Notes: generated by a model not told the origin, from the letters alone. 8,005 nucleotides of DNA from Cryomorphaceae bacterium (GCA_013911625.1 JACESW010000051.1:1-8005), one strand, 5' to 3'. Shown: positions 1 to 7,044, counted from the stretch's first letter. A program made the numbers and translations.

Positions 1-120
1 GCCCATGGCTTGCATATCTGCGATATTGTTGTTTAGGAGCATTGGAATCCACATCCCCTCCTTTGCAGAAGAGAATTGGACACTAGAAAGAATTAACAGT
101 AGGGAAAGAAATTTCTTCAT
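1..120 (-). CDS. S46 family serine peptidase (dipeptidyl-peptidase 7/11 type), N-terminal fragment
   Basis: Only the first 40 codons lie in the window; the gene runs off the left edge. Reading from the ATG at 120-118, the protein starts with a signal peptide (MKKF, then a hydrophobic run LSLLLILSSVQFSS and an Ala-Lys cleavage region at about residues 18-20). Directly after it comes EGMWIPMLL (21-29), followed by NIADMQAMG (32-40). An EGMW-P-LL block just after the signal peptide, followed by a DMQ-MG block, is the usual start of mature S46 peptidases. These are periplasmic enzymes of Bacteroidota that remove dipeptides from peptide N-termini and support growth on peptides. The catalytic residues lie outside the window, so activity and the DPP7 versus DPP11 subtype cannot be judged. 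The gene is divergent from the TlpA-like lipoprotein gene, with 41 bases between the two start codons. Confidence 0.8.
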   Translation of the reverse strand, partial: MKKFLSLLLILSSVQFSSAKEGMWIPMLLNNNIADMQAMG

Positions 121-161
121 CGTAAGTGTTGTAATTTGCAGGGTATAAACTTAAACAAACA

Positions 162-1238
162 ATGAAGAAAATATTCATGGGAGCCGCAGTTGCTTCTTTA
201 CTTTTTGCTTGTAGCGGAGAAAGTTCGGACGGCTTTCAGCTCAGTATTGATATTCCAGACGCTGGAGACAGCCCCGTCAAGGTCACGTTAGAAGGAGATT
301 CAGTAATTTACGAGGGAAATCTTTCGGAAGGTGCCCTCACTGCTAATCTGAGTGCTATTGATAACCAATTCACCATGGTACAAATCATGGAATTGGGTCA
401 ACCGGCGGTCTACTTCCACGACGGTGCCGATGTAAACATCACTTTTGATGAGATGTCTGGCTTTAACATTGAGGCCGGTGTGATGAATGATAGTGCGGAT
501 GCCTTGAATGATCAAAGCGCATTCTTCGGACAAACCATGCAGGTTTTGGAGCAGAAATATATGACAGCTATGGATTCAAACGACGTTGATGCGCAGAACG
601 CGATTCGCGAGGAGGCTATGAATTTGATGGAAAGTCAAGAGCGCATGAAAATTGAATTTGCCAAGCGCAATGATATCCTTGGTGCAGCTATAGCCCTTTC
701 TTCTCAAAGCAGCAATCTTACCTATGAAGATTTGAAGGCTGTTTTAGATCAGGTAAGCCCTGAATTCCACAGCGCCCCGGATTACACGCGTCTTGCAGAG
801 CGCGTCGAAATCATGGGTCGTTCTGCTATCGGTATGCAGTTCAAAGACTTTGCTCAAACATCAGCAACGGGTGGTACACTAAATGTTCTTGCTGTTGAAG
901 GTAAATACGTTCTAGTAGACTTCTGGGCCTCTTGGTGTCGTCCTTGTCGCGCTGCCAACCCTGCGCTTGTGGAGCTTTACAATACGTACCACGAACAAGG
1001 GTTTAATATTTTGGGGGTAAGCTTGGACCGTGATGGCGCTTCATGGCAGAAAGGAATTAAAGAAGATGGATTGCCTTGGCCGCAGATTTCAGATTTGCAA
1101 TACTGGCAGAATGAGATTTCGACTTATTACGGTATTCAATTCATCCCACAAAACATCCTGATCGACGACAACGGTGTTATCGTTGCTAAGAACATGGAAC
1201 CTGCTCAATTGGGTGAATTCCTATCTAACAACCTCTAA
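162..1238 (+). CDS. TlpA-like thioredoxin-fold lipoprotein with DUF4369-like N-terminus
   Basis: This 358-residue protein is a predicted thiol-disulfide oxidoreductase anchored in the cell envelope. Residues 1-17 form a lipoprotein signal ending in the lipobox L14-F15-A16-C17. Residues about 25-115 are beta-rich and resemble the DUF4369 domain often found before Bacteroidota TlpA/AhpC modules. A charged helical linker follows at about 115-220. The C-terminal thioredoxin fold begins at about 225 and contains GKYVLVDFWASWC with the redox pair C259-R-P-C262. The cis-proline loop is F327-I-P329. The redox motif is intact, with Arg rather than the more common Gly after the first Cys. Such proteins reduce or isomerise disulfides of exported proteins or cytochromes; the substrate cannot be told from sequence. 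The start is fixed by the signal peptide, and there is no Shine-Dalgarno sequence. The 3' end overlaps the convergent neighbour by 4 bases. Confidence 0.9.
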   Translation: MKKIFMGAAVASLLFACSGESSDGFQLSIDIPDAGDSPVKVTLEGDSVIYEGNLSEGALTANLSAIDNQFTMVQIMELGQPAVYFHDGADVNITFDEMSGFNIEAGVMNDSADALNDQSAFFGQTMQVLEQKYMTAMDSNDVDAQNAIREEAMNLMESQERMKIEFAKRNDILGAAIALSSQSSNLTYEDLKAVLDQVSPEFHSAPDYTRLAERVEIMGRSAIGMQFKDFAQTSATGGTLNVLAVEGKYVLVDFWASWCRPCRAANPALVELYNTYHEQGFNILGVSLDRDGASWQKGIKEDGLPWPQISDLQYWQNEISTYYGIQFIPQNILIDDNGVIVAKNMEPAQLGEFLSNNL

Positions 1239-2836
1239 ACGAGACCTCTACGTCGGCGAATAATCCATTCCGCTGCCGCAGCTAATAAGGCAAGTCCCCA
1301 GTACCAGATGTGAAGGTGCTGGGGATTTTTTTGCTCAAAGCTTAGGATTGTGGGTGCTACATTTTCTAAGGGTGTTGAACCGTCCATAGCACCGGCATTC
1401 GCCCAAGAGTTTATTAGGGATTGATTTCTCGGTCGAACCTTTTCTACATCGACATCCTTTACCTGCAGGCTTGAAGAAGTCTTCAAGGCTCCACCCGTCC
1501 AATTGGCCACAGCTTCTACCCTATAAATACCAGGGACTGTAGGTGTGAAACTCCCTATAACACTATTCCCTTCTGGACTAAGCGTCACCTCTTCAACGAG
1601 CGTAGCCCCCTGATTAATCTCAATACTAATATCTGCAGGCAATACTTCAAGGCGACTGTTTACAACTGCCCCTGAAATCTGAGCGCTTTCTCCTAACGGT
1701 ACTTGCTGTGGAGACGTAAGACGCAATTGCGCAGGTTCATATCGTTGCATTAATTCTTCAAGGAGTGCCTCAAAGGCATCAAGGGTCTTGCCAGAAGCCA
1801 AACCGCTTTTGTACCAATGAATTCCGCGAGTATCAAGGTATTCACCCTGGGATATACGGAGGTTTTCCGCCTTGCTAAACACCTCTACTTTTAAGAAATC
1901 CAATAAATTGGGAACCAAAATTCGTTTTGAAAAGGCAGGAACTGCTCCTCCATCTAAATGAAGCATAGGGACTTTAACACTGCTGTGCGCTTTTTCTATG
2001 GCGACTTTACCCCCGCCTATGGTAACCAATGGACCATCTATAGAGGAAACCTTTTCTAGCTCGTTCCATGCAATACGCTCAACGGCGATACCCTTGCCCT
2101 CACACCAGCGGCGTATCATAGCCTCGTGCGGATGTGGAGCATTAGTAACCAAGGCAACAGTAGCTAAATACTCATTGACGTCGACTAAGGTTGTAAGGCT
2201 GTCTTTTTGACCACCTCGAGTAGCTACTGCTAGTAGTTTATAAATGCCAGATTTTGACGGTGCTTGTAGGTCTATATTACGTCCCGAATGAGCCTTACCA
2301 TTGAAATACACATCTATCTCTGCCTCTTTTGAGGCTAGAACTTCTACGCTCATCCTAGCATTGCTTAGAACACGTTGCGGAACAACAATACCTTGCAGAA
2401 GACCTGAGGGTTGTATGGGCTTTGAGGGTGCCAATAGATAATACGTAGGAATGGACGATCCTAAACGATTTGCAATATGTCCATCACCAACGTATGCCCA
2501 AGCATTGTTGGATGGTACTGAGCTTTTATTGAAATCTCTCACTATGGGATCATACCCAAGTGCTTCAAATTTTTCAACGGCTACATTAGCTAAGCTATCT
2601 CCTGATACACCTAAAGACCTTGAAGAATCGAGCGCAATGGTAAGTACAGGCCTGAGAGACTGTTCGCGCTCAGTGGATATCGGAGGAGCGCAGAGGGCAT
2701 AGACCATTAATCCAGTCCATACTAAACGCAAAAGCGCCAAATCCCATGGGAATTCAGCGCTTCGCTTAAAATATAGAAACGCAGCAACTACCGATCCTGC
2801 ACCGAGTGCAACTATAGCAGCTACTACGCTAGTCAT
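1235..2836 (-). CDS. VWA/BatA-like membrane protein with a shortened von Willebrand A region
   Basis: This 533-residue protein resembles the BatA-like membrane proteins of Bacteroidota, which combine a von Willebrand A region with an amidotransferase-like core and beta domains. Two N-terminal membrane helices lie at about residues 4-23 and 33-50. They are followed by a MIDAS-like DxSxS (D70-S-S72-R-S74) and a second short block, VGDGH (116-120), resembling the strand carrying the later VWA aspartate. Residues 225-330 contain VALVTNAPHPHE and an amidotransferase-like fold pattern. Residues about 390-500 look like Ig-type beta domains, and a third helix (510-526) ends in RRRR. Only about 45 residues separate the two MIDAS-like motifs, so the VWA domain appears reduced. 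The ATG at 2836 is preferred to an upstream one at 2914, because the first 26 residues of the longer form are not family-like and would overlap fabG. The chosen start overlaps the fabG stop (TGATG), suggesting coupled translation. Function is unknown. Confidence 0.7.
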   Translation of the reverse strand: MTSVVAAIVALGAGSVVAAFLYFKRSAEFPWDLALLRLVWTGLMVYALCAPPISTEREQSLRPVLTIALDSSRSLGVSGDSLANVAVEKFEALGYDPIVRDFNKSSVPSNNAWAYVGDGHIANRLGSSIPTYYLLAPSKPIQPSGLLQGIVVPQRVLSNARMSVEVLASKEAEIDVYFNGKAHSGRNIDLQAPSKSGIYKLLAVATRGGQKDSLTTLVDVNEYLATVALVTNAPHPHEAMIRRWCEGKGIAVERIAWNELEKVSSIDGPLVTIGGGKVAIEKAHSSVKVPMLHLDGGAVPAFSKRILVPNLLDFLKVEVFSKAENLRISQGEYLDTRGIHWYKSGLASGKTLDAFEALLEELMQRYEPAQLRLTSPQQVPLGESAQISGAVVNSRLEVLPADISIEINQGATLVEEVTLSPEGNSVIGSFTPTVPGIYRVEAVANWTGGALKTSSSLQVKDVDVEKVRPRNQSLINSWANAGAMDGSTPLENVAPTILSFEQKNPQHLHIWYWGLALLAAAAEWIIRRRRGLV

Positions 2837-3582
2837 CAAGTCAACATTCCACCACAAACATTGAGAACCTGTCCACTTACGTAGCCGCTCATGTCTGAAG
2901 CCAGGAATAAACAAGCATTAGCCACATCTTCTGGGCTACCGCCTCTTTTGAGTGGAATACCGTCTCTCCAAGATTGAACCGTTTTCTCGTCCAATACAGC
3001 GGTCATCTCAGTTTCAATGAAACCCGGTGCAATGGCGTTACAACGGATGTTGCGTGATCCCAGCTCAAGCGCTACTGACTTCGTGAAGCCAATGATACCC
3101 GCCTTAGAAGCGGAATAGTTTGCCTGACCGGCGTTACCTTTCACACCTACTACAGAACTAATGTTTACAATAGATCCCGAGCGTTGCTTTAAGAATGTAC
3201 GCTGTACAGCCTTAGTCATGTTAAAAACAGAATTTAGATTCACCTCAATCACTCGGTTAAAATCCTCTTCCGTCATACGCATTAAAAGGGTGTCTTTTGT
3301 AATACCAGCGTTGTTTACAACGATGTCGACACCACCAAAATCTTCTACGACCTGAGCAACCAGTGCCTCGGCATCTTCCATTTTTGAAGCATCCGATCGA
3401 TAACCTTTCACGTTAGCTCCGTGTGCTTTTAATTCTTCTTCTAGCGCCTGTCCTCTTTCGACAGAGCTAAGAAATGTAAATGCTACGTTCGCACCTTGTT
3501 GTGCAAAAACTTCAGCAATTCCTTTTCCGATTCCTTTCGACGCACCAGTAATAATGGCCGTCTTTCCTGCTAATAAACCCAT
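2836..3582 (-). CDS. fabG: 3-oxoacyl-[acyl-carrier-protein] reductase FabG
   Basis: FabG is the NADPH-dependent reductase that converts 3-oxoacyl-ACP to (R)-3-hydroxyacyl-ACP in each cycle of type II fatty acid synthesis in the cytoplasm. At 248 residues it is a normal FabG length. It has the short-chain dehydrogenase motifs in order: the cofactor loop TGASKGIG (12-19), NNAG (90-93), the structural/catalytic N115, S143 in ISSVVG, and Y156-x-x-x-K160 in NYSASK. The PGFIET segment (187-191 region) and the C-terminal GGM are also FabG-like. The catalytic tetrad is complete. The other possible reading is a related SDR reductase, but the GNAGQANYSASKAG stretch favours FabG. It is third in a four-gene minus-strand cluster, 9 bases after the SPOR-like gene. 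Its stop overlaps the next start by one base. Confidence 0.93.
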   Translation of the reverse strand: MGLLAGKTAIITGASKGIGKGIAEVFAQQGANVAFTFLSSVERGQALEEELKAHGANVKGYRSDASKMEDAEALVAQVVEDFGGVDIVVNNAGITKDTLLMRMTEEDFNRVIEVNLNSVFNMTKAVQRTFLKQRSGSIVNISSVVGVKGNAGQANYSASKAGIIGFTKSVALELGSRNIRCNAIAPGFIETEMTAVLDEKTVQSWRDGIPLKRGGSPEDVANACLFLASDMSGYVSGQVLNVCGGMLT

Positions 3583-3591
3583 AGTGTTTAA

Positions 3592-4110
3592 TTATTCGCG
3601 GTTTTGTTCAGTGAGCAAACCTACTGCTTTTCCATTTTTCTGAGCAACAATAAATGCATTTTCAACGCCCAAGTTAATCACAAGAGCTAAAGCCTGCTGC
3701 GCGTCTAGTAGAGATCTGTATTCGCCCAAAACGAATAAAACCATACTGTCTTTTTCAACCATGGAAGCCCCGGAGAGACCATAACTTAACTCCTTGATTG
3801 ACTGGTTTTTAAACGCCCCTATCTGAACTGAAAAAACAAGCTCATCGTTCGCGGTAAATACGGTGTCCACAGCTTGTCCACCGCGCCAAAGTTTTATACT
3901 TTTTTGGATTAATTCCTCCTCACTTGCAGAGGACTCACCCACGAATTGATACGTCACTAAGGCAGTGATAACCACTAAAACGACCGTTAAAGGCCATATA
4001 GTTTTTTTCGAACTACTCCCCTTTTGCTCAATCAATTGACGCTGCAATTCTGCATTCTCAGCCTCAAGTTTTGAGATTCGTTCTTTGGTTTTCGGTGATA
4101 AGAATTCCAT
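3592..4110 (-). CDS. Single-pass membrane protein with N-terminal coiled coil and SPOR-like domain
   Basis: This 172-residue protein has three parts. Residues about 7-30 are a charged heptad-like stretch (KERISKLEAENAELQRQL), probably a short coiled coil on the cytoplasmic side. Residues about 38-56 (IWPLTVVLVVITALVTYQF) form one membrane helix preceded by Lys-Lys. The periplasmic part carries a region at about 92-160 with FSVQIGAFKN, then FVLGEYRSLLDAQQAL, then GVENAFIVAQKNGK. That arrangement resembles SPOR domains, which bind denuded glycan strands of peptidoglycan at division sites. The match is by pattern only and the domain is on the short side, so a SPOR-related fold without glycan binding is possible. 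The gene starts 3 bases after the zinc-ribbon gene and ends 9 bases before fabG, so it is very likely cotranscribed with both. The link to fabG may be only positional. Confidence 0.65.
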   Translation of the reverse strand: MEFLSPKTKERISKLEAENAELQRQLIEQKGSSSKKTIWPLTVVLVVITALVTYQFVGESSASEEELIQKSIKLWRGGQAVDTVFTANDELVFSVQIGAFKNQSIKELSYGLSGASMVEKDSMVLFVLGEYRSLLDAQQALALVINLGVENAFIVAQKNGKAVGLLTEQNRE

Positions 4111-4113
4111 ATC

Positions 4114-4404
4114 CTACAACGGTGCTACTAATATTCCAATGATGGTGGCAATTGCGAATATAATCGTCTGAATGACCACGCCAATGTTATTTAAAATAAC
4201 AAGTGACCAATGCAGATCTCCCCATCGCTTCCAAGTCAACGGCGGCTTACTTACCGGAGCTTTCATACCCTCTTCGCGTTCCAACTGTTTTTCAGTCTTC
4301 ACGGCATAGGCGGATTCACAATGTGTGCACCTGTACTGGTACTTATCTAGTGCTGAATCAACCTCATACCAATGAGCGCATGAGGGGCATTTCACTTGTT
4401 TCAT
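4114..4404 (-). CDS. Small zinc-ribbon protein with a C-terminal membrane helix
   Basis: This 96-residue protein opens with two CxxC knuckles, C6-P-S-C9 and C26-T-H-C29, separated by 16 residues. This is the layout of a small zinc ribbon of the kind seen at the N-terminus of many bacterial MJ0042-type or zinc-ribbon membrane proteins. A charged linker (about 35-60) leads to a long hydrophobic C-terminal stretch, about 66-94 (LVILNNIGVVIQTIIFAIATIIGILVAPL), which should form one membrane helix with the ribbon facing the cytoplasm. No enzymatic domain is visible, and its role is unknown. It is the first gene of the cluster that continues through the SPOR-like gene, fabG and the VWA-like gene. 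The upstream space is short and partly occupied by the sucD terminator, so its promoter must lie within about 30 bases of the start. Confidence 0.6.
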   Translation of the reverse strand: MKQVKCPSCAHWYEVDSALDKYQYRCTHCESAYAVKTEKQLEREEGMKAPVSKPPLTWKRWGDLHWSLVILNNIGVVIQTIIFAIATIIGILVAPL

Positions 4405-4417
4405 TGTAGTAAAGGTA
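4405..4417 (-). promoter_or_regulatory. Possible -7 box for the zinc-ribbon/fabG cluster
   Basis: On the minus strand TACCTTTA (4417-4410) matches 7 of 8 positions of the Bacteroidota -7 consensus TAnnTTTG, counting the two free ones, and stands 5 bases before the ATG at 4404. No convincing -33 TTG is found at a normal spacing; the nearest TTTG is only 13 bases away, inside the T-tract of the sucD terminator. This is the only gap where a promoter for the four-gene cluster could sit, but the call is weak. Confidence 0.3.
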
Positions 4418-4431
4418 AGGCGGTTTAAAAC

Positions 4432-4463
4432 AAAAAAGCCGCCTCACAGTGTGAAGCGGCTTT
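4432..4463 (-). terminator. Intrinsic terminator of sucD
   Basis: The inverted repeat has an outer stem AAAGCCGC (4435-4442) pairing with GCGGCTTT (4456-4463), one mismatch (4443/4455), an inner stem TCAC/GTGA (4444-4447/4451-4454) and a 3-base loop. Read on the minus strand, the G+C-rich stem is followed by a run of six T (4437-4432), G and four more T. It lies 19 bases after the sucD stop codon. This is a textbook factor-independent terminator and separates sucD transcription from the downstream four-gene cluster. Confidence 0.9.
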
Positions 4464-4482
4464 GTATTTATTAAATGCTGGA

Positions 4483-5355
4483 TTATTTACCAAGCAACTT
4501 AGCCATAGCAGTACCTAAGTCTGCTGGCGAATCTACTACAGTGATTCCACAGTCGCGAAGGATCGCTTTCTTAGCAGCAGCCGTATCCTCAGCACCACCT
4601 ACAATAGCACCTGCGTGGCCCATTGTACGTCCTGCAGGAGCTGTTTCGCCTGCGATGAATGCAACAACAGGCTTCGTTCCATTTTCTTTGATCCACTTAC
4701 CGGCTTCTGCTTCTAATTGACCACCGATCTCACCGATCATAATGATACCTTCAGTTTCTGGGTCGTTCATCAGGAGCTCAACAGCTTGTTTTGTCGTTGT
4801 ACCGATGATTGGGTCACCACCAATACCAATGGCAGTTGTTTGACCTAAACCGGCTTTTGTACACTGATCTACTGCTTCATAAGTCAAAGTACCTGATTTA
4901 CTCACGATACCAACGGTACCCTTGTTGAAGATAAAGCCAGGCATAATACCAACTTTAGCTTCTCCCGCAGTCATAACTCCAGGACAGTTAGGACCGATCA
5001 ACGTACAGTCCTTGTCGCTTAAGTACTCTTTTACTTTCACCATGTCCGCAACTGGAATACCTTCCGTAATACAGATGATTACTTTGATACCTGCTTCAGC
5101 AGCCTCCATAATACCATCCGCAGCAAATGCTGGTGGAATGAAAATGATAGAGGTATCAGCACCCGCTTTTTCAACGGCTTCGCTAACGGTGTTAAATACC
5201 GGTCGATCTAAATGCGTCATGCCTCCTTTACCGGGAGTAACACCACCAACAACATTGGTACCGTATTCGATCATTTGGGTAGCGTGGAACGTACCCTCTT
5301 TACCAGTAAAACCTTGTACAATAATGTTTGAGTCTTTGTTGACTAATACGCTCAT
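4483..5355 (-). CDS. sucD: Succinyl-CoA synthetase (succinate-CoA ligase) alpha subunit SucD
   Basis: SucD is the alpha subunit of the TCA-cycle enzyme that interconverts succinyl-CoA and succinate with formation of ATP or GTP. At 290 residues it has the usual alpha-subunit length. The N-terminal CoA-binding Rossmann domain shows [10 protein letters not shown] (15-24), ITEGIP (96-101), GPNCPG (121-126) and SKSGTLTYE (152-160). The ligase half contains IGEIGG (207-212) and the phosphohistidine loop [13 protein letters not shown] with H247 as the residue phosphorylated during catalysis. The start at 5355 was chosen because [18 protein letters not shown] is the normal family N-terminus. An in-frame ATG at 5424 would add 23 unrelated residues and run through the promoter box. 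The beta subunit gene sucC is not in the window. The gene has its own terminator downstream and is divergent from mnmE. Confidence 0.95.
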   Translation of the reverse strand: MSVLVNKDSNIIVQGFTGKEGTFHATQMIEYGTNVVGGVTPGKGGMTHLDRPVFNTVSEAVEKAGADTSIIFIPPAFAADGIMEAAEAGIKVIICITEGIPVADMVKVKEYLSDKDCTLIGPNCPGVMTAGEAKVGIMPGFIFNKGTVGIVSKSGTLTYEAVDQCTKAGLGQTTAIGIGGDPIIGTTTKQAVELLMNDPETEGIIMIGEIGGQLEAEAGKWIKENGTKPVVAFIAGETAPAGRTMGHAGAIVGGAEDTAAAKKAILRDCGITVVDSPADLGTAMAKLLGK

Positions 5356-5381
5356 GAGATGCTTTTTCTGTGAGTTTGGTG

Positions 5382-5389
5382 CAAATGTA
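5382..5389 (-). promoter_or_regulatory. sucD promoter -7 box (TACATTTG)
   Basis: On the minus strand TACATTTG is a full match to the Bacteroidota -7 consensus TAnnTTTG and lies 26 bases upstream of the sucD ATG. This would give a short leader of about 20 bases. A good -33 TTG at 17-23 bases spacing is not evident, so the assignment rests on the -7 box and its position in the 107-base divergent gap. Confidence 0.55.
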
Positions 5390-5429
5390 CTATCCAACCT
5401 GCAATCGAATTCCCTTCTTGACAAATTTC

Positions 5430-5458
5430 TTTGCTCAATACTTAACGATGTATCTTTG
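5430..5458 (+). promoter_or_regulatory. mnmE promoter (TTTG-N17-TATCTTTG)
   Basis: TTTG at 5430-5433 and TATCTTTG at 5451-5458 match the Bacteroidota -33 (TTG/TTTG) and -7 (TAnnTTTG) elements with 17 bases between them, within the known range. The -7 box ends only 4 bases before the mnmE ATG at 5463. Initiation at the usual distance would therefore fall on or very near the A of the start codon, giving a leaderless or almost leaderless transcript. Confidence 0.6.
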
Positions 5459-5462
5459 GCCT

Positions 5463-6842
5463 ATGCTTAGAGACGATATCATATGTGCATTATCCACTCC
5501 ACAAGGTGTCGGGGCACTAGCAATAGTAAGGGTTAGCGGGGCCAACTCTGCTGCTCTCCTAACCCCATACTTTATTTCTAAGCGTGCACAAAACGCAGGA
5601 CTTGAATCACACCGGGCTTATTTCGGCGACTACAGTATACAAGGAGAGCACATCGATGAAATTCTCGTAACTTATTTCGAAGAAGGAAAGAGCTTCACTG
5701 GTGAAGAGAGCTTTGAAATTTCCTGCCACGGCTCTCCGTACATCGTCAGCCGCATCATGGAAAGCTTGCTCGAAGCTGGAGCGCGATTGGCAGATCCAGG
5801 AGAATACACCATGCGTGCCTTCATGAACGGTCGCATGGACCTCGCGCAAGCAGAGGCAGTTGCCGATTTGATTCATGCCGAAAACAAAACCATGCACGAT
5901 GTGGCCTTGCGCCAACTCAAAGGTGGCTTCTCAAACGAAATCACTGCCTTTAGAGAAGAACTGGTGCATTTCGCTTCTATGATTGAGCTTGAATTGGATT
6001 TTAGTGAAGAAGATGTGGAATTCGCTTCACGGGCCGACCTATTGAAAATGTTGCATTCGCTCAAAACTAATGTGAGCAACCTCATAGATAGCTTCAAATA
6101 CGGAAATGCCCTTAAGAAAGGAATTGCCACGGCCATCCTTGGTGCTCCAAATGCTGGAAAGTCTACCCTACTCAATGCTCTACTTGGTGAAGATCGCGCC
6201 ATCGTTAGTTCCATTGCGGGTACCACGCGGGATACCGTTGAAGATACCTTCAACTACGGCGGTCTTACTTATCGCTTAATTGATACTGCAGGTATTCGTG
6301 AGACCGAGGATTTTGTAGAAAAAATCGGCATACAAAAAGCATTTGAGCAAGCTGAAAAAGCGGATGTCATTTTCTACCTCATTGACGCCACGGCTCCTGA
6401 GGCAGATTTAGAACAGCGCATTGCCCATTTGGAACAATCGGCTTCTCAAGCCGAACTGTTCTTATGCATCAATAAGTCCGATCAAGCCGATACCACTGAC
6501 ATTCTTACAAGATTGGAAGGTTCAAAACGCCAAATTTTCGAGATAGCCGCCAAAACTAAAAACGGACTGTCGGAACTTTTAACGGCATTGAAAGAAGCGA
6601 CGGCTTGGACCTCACACAGCGCCTCTCAAACGATTGTCACTAATGCACGTCACGCCGATGCTTTACGCAGGACCTCTTTGGCACTAGATAAAAGTATCGA
6701 AGCTGTTGAACTCAGCATCCCTGGAGATCTATTGGCTCAGGACTTGCGATTGGCACTCGACGGATTAGGTGAAATCACAGGTACAATATCCACTGACGAT
6801 CTGTTGGCCAACATCTTCAGCAAGTTCTGTATCGGGAAGTAA
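5463..6842 (+). CDS. mnmE: tRNA uridine-5-carboxymethylaminomethyl(34) synthesis GTPase MnmE
   Basis: MnmE works with MnmG to modify the wobble uridine U34 of certain tRNAs (cmnm5U family), using GTP hydrolysis and a folate one-carbon unit. The protein has 459 residues, a normal family length. The N-terminal folate-binding domain begins with DDIICALSTPQGVGALAIVRVSG. The G domain has G1 GAPNAGKST (227-235), the GTTRD switch, G3 DTAG (274-277) and G4 NKSD (337-340). The C-terminus is the invariant FCIGK with C456, the conserved cysteine needed for modification. The start at 5463 puts the conserved D-x-I-x-A block at residues 5-9, as in other MnmE proteins. The frame is open upstream to 5370, but that extension covers the promoter. 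It is divergent from sucD. The 3' end is a known island integration target in other bacteria. Confidence 0.96.
   Translation: MLRDDIICALSTPQGVGALAIVRVSGANSAALLTPYFISKRAQNAGLESHRAYFGDYSIQGEHIDEILVTYFEEGKSFTGEESFEISCHGSPYIVSRIMESLLEAGARLADPGEYTMRAFMNGRMDLAQAEAVADLIHAENKTMHDVALRQLKGGFSNEITAFREELVHFASMIELELDFSEEDVEFASRADLLKMLHSLKTNVSNLIDSFKYGNALKKGIATAILGAPNAGKSTLLNALLGEDRAIVSSIAGTTRDTVEDTFNYGGLTYRLIDTAGIRETEDFVEKIGIQKAFEQAEKADVIFYLIDATAPEADLEQRIAHLEQSASQAELFLCINKSDQADTTDILTRLEGSKRQIFEIAAKTKNGLSELLTALKEATAWTSHSASQTIVTNARHADALRRTSLALDKSIEAVELSIPGDLLAQDLRLALDGLGEITGTISTDDLLANIFSKFCIGK
6825..6842 (+). other. Potential chromosomal attachment site at the mnmE 3' end
   Basis: The last 18 bases of mnmE, TTCTGTATCGGGAAGTAA, encode FCIGK-stop and closely resemble the 18-base attachment repeat used by SGI1-type genomic islands, whose integrase targets the 3' end of mnmE (also called trmE/thdF). 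What is seen is the sequence and the shift to A+T-rich accessory-looking DNA after it. The resemblance is partly forced by the conserved peptide. No second copy occurs in the window and no integrase is visible, so actual use as an att site is only an inference. Confidence 0.3.
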
Positions 6843-6853
6843 ACCCGAATAAC

Positions 6854-6992
6854 TACCGATGAGCACCATGGCCTGCTACCGAAAGGTAAAATGTTCGGTA
6901 TTTACCGAACACATGTTTGGAATCACGTGTAATTCCAACACATATGAGGTTCTTTCAAATCCTAATTATCGGTAAAAACCAAGTGTTCGGTA
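6854..6992. repeat. Cluster of inverted TACCGAA/TTCGGTA repeats downstream of mnmE
   Basis: The 203-base gene-free gap 6843-7045 is dominated by a repeated heptamer in both orientations: TACCGAT at 6854, TACCGAA at 6877, TGTTCGGTA at 6892, TACCGAACA at 6903, ATCGGTA at 6968 and TGTTCGGTA at 6984. Two copies form a perfect 9-base palindrome with a 2-base centre (6892-6911). A 14-base perfect inverted repeat pairs TATTTACCGAACAC (6899-6912) with 6983-6996 across 70 bases. Between them sits a separate palindrome, TTGGAAT (6917-6923) with ATTCCAA (6932-6938), whose spacer contains CACGTG. No T-tract follows any stem, so these are not ordinary terminators. They could be binding sites for a dimeric protein, a recombination site, or the decayed end of a mobile element. 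Confidence 0.75.
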
Positions 6993-7013
6993 AATAATTA
7001 ACGAATCAAAAGA

Positions 7014-7044
7014 TTGCACATAAAATCGTTAAACCCTATGTTTA
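7014..7044 (+). promoter_or_regulatory. Possible promoter before the amidase remnant
   Basis: TTG at 7014-7016 and TATGTTTA at 7037-7044 are separated by 20 bases and resemble the -33 and -7 elements, with only the final G of TAnnTTTG missing. The -7 box ends one base before the ATG at 7046. However, this same stretch may be a leftover of coding sequence, since the frame stays open upstream of the ATG to 6998, so the match could be accidental. Confidence 0.25.

Noticed and set aside
121..161. Divergent promoter between the S46 peptidase and the TlpA-like lipoprotein, with GTAATTTGC as a -7 box.
   Set aside because: The box is one base short of TAnnTTTG and no -33 element at a sensible distance is visible on either strand; a promoter must exist nearby, but I cannot place it.
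2837..2914. Longer N-terminus for the VWA-like protein starting at 2914.
   Set aside because: The extra 26 residues lack the expected membrane-helix start and lie wholly within the fabG coding region; the TGATG overlap start is far more natural.
5356..5424. Longer SucD form starting at 5424.
   Set aside because: The added 23 residues are not part of the SucD family N-terminus and cover the TACATTTG promoter box.
5370..5462. Longer MnmE form starting at 5370.
   Set aside because: MnmE proteins have only a few residues before the conserved D-x-I-x-A block, and the extension includes the promoter and overlaps the divergent sucD upstream region.
4922..5470. Open frame of 182 codons on the plus strand opposite sucD.
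   Set aside because: It is a mirror of the sucD coding sequence with no recognisable protein features; SucD is unambiguous.
5873..6253. Open frame of 126 codons on the minus strand opposite mnmE.
   Set aside because: It is a Ser-rich shadow of the MnmE coding strand with no family resemblance.
6832..6848. Small hairpin TCGGG/CCCGA spanning the mnmE stop codon, considered as a terminator.
   Set aside because: The stem is only 5 bases with a 7-base loop and no T-tract follows; its left arm is fixed by the conserved FCIGK codons.
6892..6911. Perfect palindrome considered as an intrinsic terminator for mnmE.
   Set aside because: The 2-base centre is too tight for a normal RNA loop and no run of T follows on either strand; kept as a repeat instead.
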